64,000 bases of DNA from assembly GCF_021699195.1 (NCBI RefSeq), contig NZ_SSXE01000004.1, positions 1 through 64,000 of the forward strand. Reading direction: 5' to 3'. Made by a program: the position numbers and the translations under genes. Of the stretch, positions 16,370 through 25,044 are shown piece by piece (the first letter of the stretch is position 1; the number at the start of each line of letters is the position of its first letter). Origin of the DNA: Nonomuraea sp. MG754425. GTDB taxonomy: Bacteria > Actinomycetota > Actinomycetes > Streptosporangiales > Streptosporangiaceae. Under the pieces are notes generated by a model. It was not told where the DNA came from. It searched no databases and worked only from the letters and a program-made list of their open reading frames with translations.

Positions 16370-17185
16370 TAGCTTTTCTGGGGCTGACAGGTCAGGCTCA
16401 GGCCGATCTGTGCGTAGACCTCGGCCTTGTTGTTCGGGTCGGCCTCGGACAGGATCCGCACCAGGTCCCGGATCGCGGTCACCATTGCATCGATCTCCTC
16501 TCGTGTCATACGGCGACGATCACCTCTCTGGCGAAGGTTCGCCTCGGCTGCCACTCGCTGTGCCTGTGTCTCGGCCATCCACTGAGCGACCAGAACGGAT
16601 CGGCACCGGCCTCCAGAGCCGCACGATGCCGGGCGAGCTCCTGATCGCACTCGGCGACGCGTCGCCGGGCCGCCACATCCGTCTCGGGCTGGCCGTACGC
16701 GGCGAGCAGCCGAATGGTCTTGTCCCGCCGGGACGCGCTGAACTCTCTCGCCAGCCACCTGTCCAGGTCAGGAAGGACGTCCGCCTCACGGAGATAGACG
16801 GTCTCGGGGTGGTCGACCTTGTTGGCCAGGGCGTACTCCGCCGGGTAACGGCAGCGGTGGTAGGGGCTGGTCGTTCTTCCAGTTCTCCCTGCATACGGCG
16901 GTCGCAGTAGCCGCAGAAGAGCACTCCGCGAAGGGCGTACGGCCTGCGCGTCGGATGGGGCTTGTGCGTGATGACCTCGTTCCCGCATCTTCCGCGACCG
17001 GCGCGAATCGCCTGAACCTACTGGAAGTCCTCAATGGAGACCAACGACTCGTGGGTGATCTGCTCGGACCAGATCCACTGGTCGGCGTCGTTCCAGCGTT
17101 GCTTGGTCATGTGGCCGAGGGAGACGTCATGAACGTCGACGAGCACCTCGTCCTTCCGCTGCTTGTTCCACACCTGACGGCTGCT
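16369..17185 (-). pseudogene. Decayed large serine recombinase (C-terminal half), relic 1
   Basis: Recombinase-like peptide runs over all three minus-strand frames and is broken by frameshifts. From upstream to downstream: QVWNKQRKDEVLVDVHDVSLGH and QRWNDADQWIWSEQITHESL (about 17020-17180), typical of the segment after the catalytic domain; LFCGYCDRRMQGELE and YRCRYPAEYALANKVDHP (zinc-ribbon domain, about 16830-16924); RRVAECDQELARHRAALEAGADP (coiled coil, about 16610-16700); and AIRDLVRILSEADPNNKAEVYAQIGLSL (C-terminal tail). The catalytic N-terminal resolvase domain is absent. Serine integrases of this group integrate phages and plasmids; this copy cannot be functional. It ends 45 bp from tRNA-Leu(GAG). 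Confidence 0.85.
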
Positions 17186-17399
17186 GGGCATCGCCCGCAA
17201 CCGCGCCGTCGACCACCTGCGGGCACGGCGCGCGACGACGGTCTCTGCTGGAGGAGTCGGGCGACGACGGGCGCGCCGCCGGCGAGTGGCTGGCCGACCG
17301 CACGGGCTGGCCGGCCACCTGTATTGGTGGGCCCTCGCCCCCTTCCACCGGCTGATCTTCGGCCGGATGCCCGGCAACGTGATCGCCGCGGCACGCTGA
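17181..17399 (+). pseudogene. Mosaic scrap: ECF-sigma-like and DUF2867-like tails
   Basis: One plus-strand frame reads LLGIARNRAVDHLRARRA (17181-17237), which resembles region 2 of ECF sigma factors, then low-complexity basic sequence, then LAGHLYWWALAPFHRLIFGRM to a stop at 17397 (17307-17399), which resembles the C-terminal tail of DUF2867-containing proteins. Neither has its remaining parts. The piece begins where recombinase relic 1 ends and abuts the MerR-type relic with no gap, suggesting rearrangement breakpoints. The family assignments rest on short matches. Confidence 0.5.
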
Positions 17400-18110
17400 T
17401 CACCCCGTCGCGGCCGCCACCCGCGCCATGGCCTCCTCCAGCGACGCGACCCTGACGGCCCCGCGCGGCGGCTCGCCCCACCAGCCGGGACCGCCCAGCA
17501 CGAGACGGTACGGCGGGCAGGAGCAGGGCAACGCCGACAAGGCGGCCGGGTCCCCGGTGACGGCCTGCTGCGACCACACGAACACCGCCGCGGGCGCCGG
17601 CGTCCGCACTGCACCGGCCAGGGCGCTACGGAGCGTACGTGCTCCGAGCACCCGGCTCTCCACCCAGCAGCCGGTGGCCAGCGCGTAGACGGGCAGGCTG
17701 TGCTGCTCGTCTTCGGCGCAGGCCAGCAGCGCCATCCGGTCGTTGACGGGCTCCGGCGGGCGGGCGAGAAGCGGATACAGCGCCGCCATCAACCGGTCGG
17801 AGAACAGGTGCTCGACCTCGATCCCGGCGCCGGTGCACGCCTGGCCCGCGCTGATCGTCACGAACACCGGGAGCGCCAGGTTTTGCCAGGTCCACACCAC
17901 GCCGTGCGTGGCCAGCGCTCCCGCCAGCCCCTCGTCGACGGCATGGCCGTCCAGCACCGCCGCCGACCTGGCCAGCATGTCCGCCGACGGCACGGCGGCC
18001 GCCGGCGCGGGTCACCCGCGGCTCGGCCGCGACGGCGGCTTCGCCGGACCTCAGCCGCAGCGCCTGGCGCGCGGCGTCGGCCGGGGCCGCTGGAGAAGCT
18101 CATCCTCCAC
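17400..18110 (-). pseudogene. MerR-type regulator lacking its DNA-binding domain (B12-binding-like C-terminus)
   Basis: A 197-codon open frame (17400-17993) corresponds to the effector half of CarH/LitR-like MerR regulators: LDGHAVDEGLAGALATHGVVWTW, GIEVEHLFSDRLMAAL, LLACAEDEQHSLPVYAL, VLGARTLRSALAGAV and LVLGGPGW. Upstream, in another minus frame (about 18010-18110), the linker-like ADAARQALRLRSGEAAVAAEPRV can still be read, which implies a frameshift near 18000. No MerR helix-turn-helix is found before it. The D-x-H-x-x-G cobalamin motif is not seen, so even the intact ancestor may not have bound B12. A short gene starting at 17993 could still be expressed. Confidence 0.65.
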
Positions 18111-18253
18111 AGGAATGCCCACCGACCTCCAACTTCATCTCCTGGATCTCCTTGATATCGATCCACGAGACATCCGCTGGAGATCGGTCATATGCGGAAA
18201 ACGGGCCGGCCGACAATGTGGTGAAGCGTTTCCAGTGACCGGGCAGGCTCGGT

Positions 18254-19321
18254 TCAGGCCAGGGTCCTGGCGAAGGTGGTGCGATTGGTCGACTCCCGCT
18301 CCACCAGCGTGGGTGCGATCAACTGCTTCAGCGGGCGGTCGCTCCGGCCTCCGGATATCTCCTCGAGCAGCAGGTCGACCGCGATGTCGCCGACTTCCTC
18401 TGCGGGCAGCCGGACAGTGGTCAGCGGTGGTGACAGGAACGCGGAGAAGGGGTAATCGCCGAAACCGATCACCATCATGTCGTCCGGCACCTTGAGCCCG
18501 TGCTCCTCCAGGGCGCGGTACAGGCCGAGCGCGAAGTAGTCGTTGCCGACCACGACCGCGTCCGGCAGCCTGGCGCGGCGCAACAGCCGGCGCGCCACCT
18601 GGTAGGCCTCCTGCGGCTGCCAGGGCAGGGCGGCCTGCTCCTGCCGGCGGGTGGGCACCCGCATGATGCTGCCGCGCGGCACGGACAGGCCGGCCTCGGC
18701 CATGGCCCGGCGGAAGCCGGCGATCCGGTCGGCGATGGTGGTGATCGGCAGGTCCTCCTCCAGCACCACGATCGAGCGGGCGCCACGGGAGATCGCGTGC
18801 GCGGTGGCACGGTAGCCGCCGAGCTCGTTGTCGGTGCCGACGGAGCGGTAACCCAGATCAGGCAGGTCCCGGTTGAGCAGCACGGTGGGCACACCGACCG
18901 TGCCGAGCCGCCGCCACGGATCGGAACTCGCCTGAACCGGGACGACTATCGATCCGCTCACCGAGGATCGCAGCAGCGACTCCACGGCGCGCGTCTCGTA
19001 CTCCTCCGATTCGCCGGTCACCGTCAGCAACAGTGAATAGCCGTGGTTCCGGGCGCGCAACTCAATGCTGGAGATCAGCTGCGCGTAGAACGGGTTGGAC
19101 GGGTTGGTGATGACCAAGCCGAAAGTCATCGCGGAGCCCAGGACAAGCGACCTGGCCACCGAATTCGGCACGTAGCCGACCCGCTCCGCCTCGGCGCGGA
19201 CCAGCGCCCTGGTCCTCTCGCCGATGCCGTCCTTTCCAGAGAGGGCACGCGAGACAGTGTTGACCGACAGGTTCAACGTCGCGGCGATGTCCCGCAAGGT
19301 ATGGCGCCGAGGCCCTGCCAT
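18254..19321 (-). CDS. LacI-family transcriptional regulator
   Basis: A 355-residue repressor-type regulator. Residues 5-50 carry the LacI HTH and hinge (TLRDIAATLNLSVNTVSRALSGKDGIGERTR and YVPNSVARSL), followed by a periplasmic-binding-protein-like sensor domain (GLVITNPSNPFYAQLISSIE, VVPVQASSDPW, GFGDYPFSAFLSPPLTTVRLP). The ATG at 19321 has AGGAG nine bases upstream. It is the 3'-most gene of a minus-strand trio with two unknown proteins, and two LacI-type palindromes lie in the divergent promoter region that separates the trio from the ABC transporter operon, so it most likely controls both. The ligand is unknown. Confidence 0.92.
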   Translation of the reverse strand: MAGPRRHTLRDIAATLNLSVNTVSRALSGKDGIGERTRALVRAEAERVGYVPNSVARSLVLGSAMTFGLVITNPSNPFYAQLISSIELRARNHGYSLLLTVTGESEEYETRAVESLLRSSVSGSIVVPVQASSDPWRRLGTVGVPTVLLNRDLPDLGYRSVGTDNELGGYRATAHAISRGARSIVVLEEDLPITTIADRIAGFRRAMAEAGLSVPRGSIMRVPTRRQEQAALPWQPQEAYQVARRLLRRARLPDAVVVGNDYFALGLYRALEEHGLKVPDDMMVIGFGDYPFSAFLSPPLTTVRLPAEEVGDIAVDLLLEEISGGRSDRPLKQLIAPTLVERESTNRTTFARTLA

Positions 19322-19370
19322 TCGAGTGCTCCTCTCTCGCTCGCTCCCGGTAACACCTTGTGGCCGCTCC

Positions 19371-19706
19371 TCAGCTCTTGACAGTGAGATAGATACGCAG
19401 TTTCGCTGACGGACTATTGCCCGCCACTGTGCCACGCAACCGCAGCCATTGGCCGAACTGGCCGACCGGCCAGGTCACCAGACCGGGGCCTGTGACGACA
19501 TGCTCGTGGCCGTCGAGGTCGCACCAGGTCAGGCCGTCCGGCGAGATCTGCGTGACCAGCCGTACCGCGAGGTCGTCGCCGGACGCCGCAAGGGTGTGCA
19601 CGAAGAAGCGCGCCTCGCCGGCCCACGCCACCTCGTACGGTTCCGTCGCGAAGTCGGAAACGAACGTCGTGTCCCGTTCGAGGACCGCCGTCTGCACCTG
19701 TCGCAT
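19371..19706 (-). CDS. Small beta-rich protein of unknown function, partner of the neighbouring 320-aa protein
   Basis: A 111-residue protein, predicted mostly beta from alternating hydrophobic residues (FFVHTLAASGDDLAVRLVTQISPDGLTWCDLDG, QFGQWLRLRGTV, KLRIYLTVK). No signal peptide. It lies four bases after the stop of the 320-residue gene and is presumably co-translated with it. I recognise no characterised family; it looks like a single sandwich domain that could bind a ligand or a partner. Confidence 0.75.
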   Translation of the reverse strand: MRQVQTAVLERDTTFVSDFATEPYEVAWAGEARFFVHTLAASGDDLAVRLVTQISPDGLTWCDLDGHEHVVTGPGLVTWPVGQFGQWLRLRGTVAGNSPSAKLRIYLTVKS

Positions 19707-19710
19707 AACG

Positions 19711-20673
19711 TCACCACTCCGTGGAAATGAGAACCGAATCGAGGAACAGGAAGTTGCGAACCGTCGAGTGGGTCCGCACTGAGAAGTAGAAGTTCAGCAG
19801 GTTCTCCAGCGAGTCGTAGCGCTCCTTGTACGGCGGGACCGGCACCGCGGACATGTCCATGATCCGATCGTTGACCTGCAGTTCGACGTTACGCCTGGCG
19901 GCGGTGTCGATGACCCAGCGCAGGTAGTGCCAGTTGACCTTCGTGGGCACCTCGTTGTAGCAGAGTTCCTGGGGCTCGCCGAACTGATGCCAGTCCTTCG
20001 GGTCGGGTGCGGTGAAGTCGGCCCCGTAGGCCAGCTTGACCTTGCCCTCAAGGTGCTCACGCGGCGTCGGTTCCGGCACGATCGGGTACACCCACTGCCG
20101 GGACAGCTTGTTGTCCAGCGTGGTGTTCAGGTAGCGGGCCACTGTGTGGTAGCGCAGACCGCCGTCGCCGCAGAGGTCGGTCGCCACGGTGAAGCAGCCG
20201 AACTGCGCCTCTGACGGGTGCAGGTTGCCGTCCCAGGTGACGTCTCCGAACTGGTCACCCGCGCTGCCGTCGATGGTCGCCTCGGCCTTGAAGGTGAAGT
20301 ATGCCTCGATCTGCAGCAGGCCGCGCCCGCTCATGGTGAGCCGCCGGATGGCGGTGGCGGTGTGCCCCTGGTAGGCCCGGGTGGCCAGCTTGAGCGCATA
20401 CGACCCGGTCATGGCGCCATGGGAACCGATATCGAAGAACGAGCAGTTCGAGAGCTGCGGCGGGCGGAAGTCACGCATGTGATCATCAACCGTGGAGAGA
20501 TCGCCATTGCCGTTGTAATTGCCCAGCAGCTCGGTCCAGCCGTGGGTGCCGGAGTTGAAGTCGTCGTAGGTCAGAATACGCCGAAGCGGCGAAAATTTCG
20601 ACAACCTCGGGTCTGCCGACAAAATGGCAGAGCGAATTTCGGCGGCCAGGTCGGGCCGCTCCATCGTGGTCAT
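19711..20673 (-). CDS. Uncharacterised protein, DUF6772-like
   Basis: A 320-residue cytoplasmic-looking protein without signal peptide or membrane segment. Motifs include ILTYDDFNSGTHGWTELLGNY, IGSHGAMTGSYALKLATRA, LLQIEAYFTFKAE, and VNWHYLRWVIDTAARRNVELQVNDRIMDM, a pattern that suggests a carbohydrate-binding-like jelly roll. I recall the DUF6772 family as similar but cannot confirm it. The ATG at 20673 has AGGAGC eight bases upstream. It is the first gene of the minus-strand trio and divergent from the ABC transporter; an operator lies about 95 bp before its start. Confidence 0.75.
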   Translation of the reverse strand: MTTMERPDLAAEIRSAILSADPRLSKFSPLRRILTYDDFNSGTHGWTELLGNYNGNGDLSTVDDHMRDFRPPQLSNCSFFDIGSHGAMTGSYALKLATRAYQGHTATAIRRLTMSGRGLLQIEAYFTFKAEATIDGSAGDQFGDVTWDGNLHPSEAQFGCFTVATDLCGDGGLRYHTVARYLNTTLDNKLSRQWVYPIVPEPTPREHLEGKVKLAYGADFTAPDPKDWHQFGEPQELCYNEVPTKVNWHYLRWVIDTAARRNVELQVNDRIMDMSAVPVPPYKERYDSLENLLNFYFSVRTHSTVRNFLFLDSVLISTEW

Positions 20674-20766
20674 GCCGAATGCTCCTGAAAAGGGTTTAGG
20701 CAATGCCGATTGGCGAATGTCTACGCCGGGCTGATCGACCGGAGTATGTCATACGATCGCAACCGG

Positions 20767-20782
20767 ACATTAACGTTAATGT
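20767..20782. promoter_or_regulatory. LacI-type operator 1 (perfect 16-bp palindrome)
   Basis: ACATTAACGTTAATGT is a perfect palindrome with the central CG typical of LacI-family operators, in an otherwise GC-rich region. It lies upstream of the minus-strand trio that encodes the LacI regulator. Confidence 0.8.
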
Positions 20783-20844
20783 TCAGCGACTGTCAACCCT
20801 CGGGTAGCTGCCACCGTCGGGCCCGGGCGTCCAGGCGCACCGTT

Positions 20845-20856
20845 ACGGCATGCCGT
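20845..20856. promoter_or_regulatory. 12-bp palindrome in the divergent promoter region
   Basis: ACGGCATGCCGT lies between the two LacI-type operators. Its sequence is unrelated to them, so it may bind a second regulator or be chance. Confidence 0.35.
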
Positions 20857-20959
20857 TTTCACTGGTCAGGCGCACTTGAGTGACACCGGCCCGGCAGGAG
20901 ATGTCGGCCAGACCCTTGACGATCAGGGCCCGCCAACCTAGCATCAGCCGGGCAATCGA

Positions 20960-20971
20960 ATTAACGTTAAT
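20960..20971. promoter_or_regulatory. LacI-type operator 2
   Basis: ATTAACGTTAAT is a perfect 12-bp palindrome sharing its core, and the right flank TAATGTTC, with operator 1. The two centres are about 191 bp apart. This copy is on the side of the ABC transporter operon, so the pair could repress both directions, perhaps through a DNA loop. Confidence 0.78.
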
Positions 20972-21187
20972 GTTCCAGGCAGTTAACACGTCGCTCCGTC
21001 AGCGGCCGACGGCTCACCTTCGCCTGCGGATCACCTCCAAGACCGGCCGGCTCGGATGCCGGCCCGTCTCAACCCCAATCCCCCAGAACCAAGCCGTCAC
21101 CGCCAGACGCTTACGGCGTCATGGCTCAACCTGGAGTTTCGTGTCGATGCTGAAACGGGCTGCCGACCGACAGCGATCGGACCGGCC

Positions 21188-22111
21188 ATGACCGCGTATC
21201 TCTTCCGCCGCACGCTGTTCGCCGTCTTCGTGTTGTGGGGCGCCGTAACCGTTGTGTTCCTGGTGCTCCGATTGGTTCCCGGCGATCCGGCCCAGCTCAT
21301 TCTCGGCTCCGATGCCACCCAGGATGAGATCGCGCGGCTGCGCGAACAGATGGGCCTGAACCGCCCGCTGGTGGTGCAGTACGGGATCTATCTCGGCGAT
21401 GTGGTCCGGTTTGATTTCGGCGATTCCTACCGCTACCACAGTGACGCCATGGGCCTGGTGATGGGCAGGTTCCCGCTCACCCTTCAGCTCGCCGTCGTGG
21501 CGATGGCCATCGGCCTGGTGCTCGGGATCTCACTCGGCGTGGTCGGCGCGCTGCGGGTGAACCGTCTGGCCGACCGCGTGGTCTCGGTGTTCGCGCTGCT
21601 CTCGCAGTCCATGCCGTCGTTCTGGATCGGGATCATGTTCATCCTGGTGTTCGCCAGGCAACTGCACTGGCTGGCCAGTGGAGGCCACGGTGGATTCGAC
21701 CGGCTGGTCCTGCCGGGGATCACCCTCGCCCTGCCGCTGATCGCGATCCTGATCCGGCTGACCCGTAGCGGCCTGCTCGACGTCGTGCATGAGAACTACA
21801 TCCAGACCGCGCGGGCCAAGGGCCTGTCCGAGCGGTTGGTCATCTTCCTGCACGCCATCCGCAACGCGCTCATCCCGATCGTGACGGTGGCCGGTCTCGA
21901 GTTCGGCAAGCTGCTCGGCGGCGCGGTCATCGTCGAGACGGTCTTCTCCTGGCCCGGCGTCGGGCGGCTGCTCATCGACTCCATCTCGGCCCGTGACTAC
22001 AACGTGGTGCAGGCCGCGATCCTGCTGATCGCCTGCGGTTTCGTCCTGATCAACCTGGTCGTGGACGTCCTGTACGGCTACCTCGACCCGCGCATTCGGC
22101 TGGGACGGTGA
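21188..22111 (+). CDS. ABC transporter permease, DppB/OppB type
   Basis: A 307-residue inner-membrane permease. It starts MTAYLFRRTLFAVFVLWGAVTVVFLVLRLVPGDPA, the standard DppB opening, has about six membrane segments, and carries the EAA-loop signature RTARAKGLSERLVIFLHAIRNALIPIV. First gene of the plus-strand convoy. The ATG at 21188 is chosen by comparison with the family's usual N-terminus; its ribosome site is weak. Forms the channel with the next gene product. Confidence 0.92.
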   Translation: MTAYLFRRTLFAVFVLWGAVTVVFLVLRLVPGDPAQLILGSDATQDEIARLREQMGLNRPLVVQYGIYLGDVVRFDFGDSYRYHSDAMGLVMGRFPLTLQLAVVAMAIGLVLGISLGVVGALRVNRLADRVVSVFALLSQSMPSFWIGIMFILVFARQLHWLASGGHGGFDRLVLPGITLALPLIAILIRLTRSGLLDVVHENYIQTARAKGLSERLVIFLHAIRNALIPIVTVAGLEFGKLLGGAVIVETVFSWPGVGRLLIDSISARDYNVVQAAILLIACGFVLINLVVDVLYGYLDPRIRLGR

Positions 22112-23043
22112 CCATGGACAGGCCAACTGAGCAAGTGCTGCCACGGAACGACAGCAAAGCGGCCGACAGCCCAACGCCCGGCGACCCCCCAGTGGCAGCC
22201 AGGACACGGGTCAAGATCGGGCGGCTGCGCATCATCGCCTCGTTGTCGGTGATCGCCCTTTACGTGGTCGCCGCGGTGATCGGGCCGATCCTGCTGAAGT
22301 ACGACCCGGTCGCCACCGACCTCGGCTCCCGGCTGAAGCCGCCCGGCACCTTGTTGCCGAGCGGGCACACCGCCATCTTCGGCACCGACCAGGTCGGTCA
22401 GGACGTGCTCGCCCAGATGCTGCAGGGCGCGCGGGTGTCGATAACGGTCGGTTTGGCGACCCTGGTGCTGGCCGGCGTCATCGGCGTCGCCGCCGGCATC
22501 GCCGCCGGGTACTTCGGCGGCTGGCTGGACACGGTGCTCATGCGGCTGGCGGACGTCCAGCTCACCTTCCCATCGATCCTGCTGGCCATCTTCATCGCGT
22601 CGATCCTCGGGCCCAGCGTGGTGAACGTCGTCATCGTCCTTTCCATCTCCAACTGGGTGACGTTCGCCCGGGTCACCCGCAGCCAGGTGCTCGGGCTCAA
22701 GAACCGGGACTTCGTCGACGCCACCCGTACCCTCGGCGCACGGACCTGGCACCTGATGACCCGCAGCATCCTGCCGTCCATGATCGCGCCGATCCTGGTG
22801 GTCGCGACCGTGGAGCTGGGGCACGTGATCCTGGCCGAGGCGTCCTTGAGCTTCCTCGGCCTCGGCACCCCGGCCAGCACGCCGAGTTGGGGCACGACCA
22901 TCGCCAACGGCCGGGACTACCTGTCCAACGCGTGGTGGATCTCCACGATCCCCGGCATCGGCCTGGCCATCCTGGTGATCGGCTTCGGCGTGCTGGGTGA
23001 CGCGCTGCGCGACCGGTTCGATCCGCGGCTGAGGAGCATGTGA
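22108..23043 (+). CDS. ABC transporter permease, DppC/OppC type
   Basis: A 311-residue permease with a hydrophilic proline-rich N-terminus, five or six membrane segments, the DppC-type GTDQVGQDVLAQMLQGARVSITVG motif and an EAA loop (ATRTLGARTWHLMTRSILPSM). Its GTG overlaps the preceding stop by four bases, indicating coupling; an in-frame ATG six bases later is an alternative. Second subunit of the importer channel. Confidence 0.92.
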   Translation: MTMDRPTEQVLPRNDSKAADSPTPGDPPVAARTRVKIGRLRIIASLSVIALYVVAAVIGPILLKYDPVATDLGSRLKPPGTLLPSGHTAIFGTDQVGQDVLAQMLQGARVSITVGLATLVLAGVIGVAAGIAAGYFGGWLDTVLMRLADVQLTFPSILLAIFIASILGPSVVNVVIVLSISNWVTFARVTRSQVLGLKNRDFVDATRTLGARTWHLMTRSILPSMIAPILVVATVELGHVILAEASLSFLGLGTPASTPSWGTTIANGRDYLSNAWWISTIPGIGLAILVIGFGVLGDALRDRFDPRLRSM

Positions 23044-24047
23044 TGGACGACCCACTGTTGTCGGTGCAGGACCTGACGGTACGGTTCCGCACCCGGGCGG
23101 GGACCGTCACCGCCGTCGATCGGGTGAGCTTCGACCTGGCCGAAGGGGAGACCCTGGCCATACTGGGCGAGACCGGCAGTGGCAAGAGCGTCACCGCCCA
23201 GGCCCTGATGGGGCTGCTTCCGCGACCGGCGGGACAGGTGGCCGGCGGCCGGATCGTCTATGACGGCACGGATCTGCTGGCCCGCCCGCGGTCTGACACC
23301 CGCCGGCTCAACGGGACCGACCTGGCCATGGTGTTCCAGGACCCGCTCAGCTCCCTCAACCCGGTGTTCCGGGTCGGCGCGCAAATCGGCGAATTGTTCC
23401 GGCGCCGTCGTGGCGCCTCCCGTTCCGAGGCGCGACGTAAGGCGATCGAGCTGATGGACCGGGTGGGTATCCCGGCGGCCGCGCGCAGGGTCGACGACTA
23501 TCCCCACCAGTTCTCCGGCGGCATGCGGCAGCGAGTGATGATCGCAATGGCGATCGCCCTTCAGCCCCGTGTGCTCATCGCCGACGAACCCACCACCGCC
23601 CTGGATGTCACGGTCCAGGCACAGGTCATGGCGTTGCTCGCCGAACTCAAGGCGGAACACCGCATGGCGATGATCCTCATCAGCCACGACCTCGGCGTGG
23701 TGGCCGGCGTCGCCGACCGGGTCATGCTCATGTATGCCGGCCGGGTGGTGGAGACCGGCGGGCTACGCGAGGTCTACGAAACGACCGGGCATCCGTACAC
23801 GCGCGGCCTGATGGCCTCGATCCCGGCGCTGGACGGCCCGCGCGAACGGCTGGTGCCCATCAAGGGTTCGCCGCCGGACCTCATGCGGCTGCTCGCGAGT
23901 TGCCCGTTCCAGCCCCGGTGCGAGTTCGCCACCGACATCTGCGGCACCGAGCGGCCGGAGCTCATGCCGGTACCCGCCCGGCCCGAGTCGCATCGCGCCG
24001 CCTGCCACCATGCGAAGGAGGTCGCCACCGATGTCGTCCCCGGCTGA
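23043..24047 (+). CDS. Peptide-type ABC transporter ATPase, DppD
   Basis: A 334-residue ATPase. Walker A GETGSGKS, Q-loop VFQDPLSSLNP, signature FSGGMRQR, Walker B VLIADEPTTALD and switch histidine ISHDLGV are intact, and the C-terminal oligopeptide/dipeptide-transporter extension contains four Cys (CPFQPRC..CG and the final C) that in relatives bind an Fe-S cluster. GAGGAG lies six bases before the ATG, which overlaps the previous stop by one base. Powers uptake together with the next ATPase. Confidence 0.93.
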   Translation: MDDPLLSVQDLTVRFRTRAGTVTAVDRVSFDLAEGETLAILGETGSGKSVTAQALMGLLPRPAGQVAGGRIVYDGTDLLARPRSDTRRLNGTDLAMVFQDPLSSLNPVFRVGAQIGELFRRRRGASRSEARRKAIELMDRVGIPAAARRVDDYPHQFSGGMRQRVMIAMAIALQPRVLIADEPTTALDVTVQAQVMALLAELKAEHRMAMILISHDLGVVAGVADRVMLMYAGRVVETGGLREVYETTGHPYTRGLMASIPALDGPRERLVPIKGSPPDLMRLLASCPFQPRCEFATDICGTERPELMPVPARPESHRAACHHAKEVATDVVPG

Positions 24048-25044
24048 CCCGCTGCTGTCGGTAAGAGACCTGCACACCAGCTTCCCGATCCGCTCCGCCC
24101 TGCTGCGGCGCAAGGCGGGCGCCGTCCAGGCCGTCTCGGGCGTCTCGTTCGACCTGCCCGCGGGCCGGACGCTGGGCCTGGTCGGCGAGTCGGGCTCGGG
24201 CAAGACGACGCTGGCGCGAACCGTCATCGGCCTGGCACCGCCAGAGTCCGGCCAAGTGCGCTTCGACGGCCAGGACCTGCTGACCCTGCCGGGCGCCGAC
24301 CTGCGGCAGGCGCGCCGGCAGATCCAGATGGTCTTCCAGGATCCGTACGCGTCGCTGAATCCCCGGCTCACCGTCGAACAGATCATCAGCGAGGCCTGGC
24401 TCATCAACCCCGGTGTGGTGCCCCGCGACCGGTGGGCCACCGAGGTGAGGGACCTGTTGGCCAGGGTCGGGCTGAACCCGGATCATGCCGACCGGTACCC
24501 GCACCAGTTCTCCGGCGGACAGCGCCAGCGCGTCGGCATCGCCCGGGCCCTGGCGCTCCGGCCGCGGCTGGTGATCTGCGACGAGGCGGTGTCGGCACTG
24601 GACGTCTCGGTGCAGGCGCAGGTCCTGAACCTGCTCGCCGACCTGCAGGCGGAACTGGGCCTCAGCTTCCTGTTCATCGCCCACGACCTGTCCGTGGTGC
24701 GGCACATCAGTGACGAGGTGGCGGTGATGTACCTCGGGAAGGTCGTGGAGATGGGGACGACGGAGCAGATATTCACCGCGCCGGTGCACCCGTACACGCA
24801 GGCGTTGTTGTCCGCGGTGCCGGTGCCCCGCCCCTGGGCCTCGCCACAACGGCGGCAGATCATCCTCGCCGGCGACATTCCGTCGCCCATGTCGCCGCCG
24901 TCCGGCTGCCGGTTCCGTACCCGGTGCTGGAAGGCACAGGATCGGTGCGCCACGGAGGAGCCTGCGCTCGCCGATCGGCTGGGCGATCACTCTTCCGCAT
25001 GTCACTTCCCCGAGTTGCCGGCCACTCCGGCAGGTTCGAAATGA
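24031..25044 (+). CDS. Peptide-type ABC transporter ATPase, DppF
   Basis: A 337-residue ATPase with Walker A GESGSGKT, Q-loop VFQDPYASLNP, signature FSGGQRQR, Walker B LVICDEAVSALD and switch HDLSV, plus the C-terminal extension with CRFRTRC. AAGGAGG nine bases upstream fixes the ATG; the gene overlaps the previous one by 17 bp. It heterodimerises with the DppD-type protein to energise the importer. Confidence 0.93.
   Translation: MSSPADPLLSVRDLHTSFPIRSALLRRKAGAVQAVSGVSFDLPAGRTLGLVGESGSGKTTLARTVIGLAPPESGQVRFDGQDLLTLPGADLRQARRQIQMVFQDPYASLNPRLTVEQIISEAWLINPGVVPRDRWATEVRDLLARVGLNPDHADRYPHQFSGGQRQRVGIARALALRPRLVICDEAVSALDVSVQAQVLNLLADLQAELGLSFLFIAHDLSVVRHISDEVAVMYLGKVVEMGTTEQIFTAPVHPYTQALLSAVPVPRPWASPQRRQIILAGDIPSPMSPPSGCRFRTRCWKAQDRCATEEPALADRLGDHSSACHFPELPATPAGSK

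Noticed and set aside
18111-18253. Possible short gene between the MerR-type relic and the LacI gene
   Set aside because: No frame with a start, ribosome site or recognisable sequence; only AT-richer spacer.
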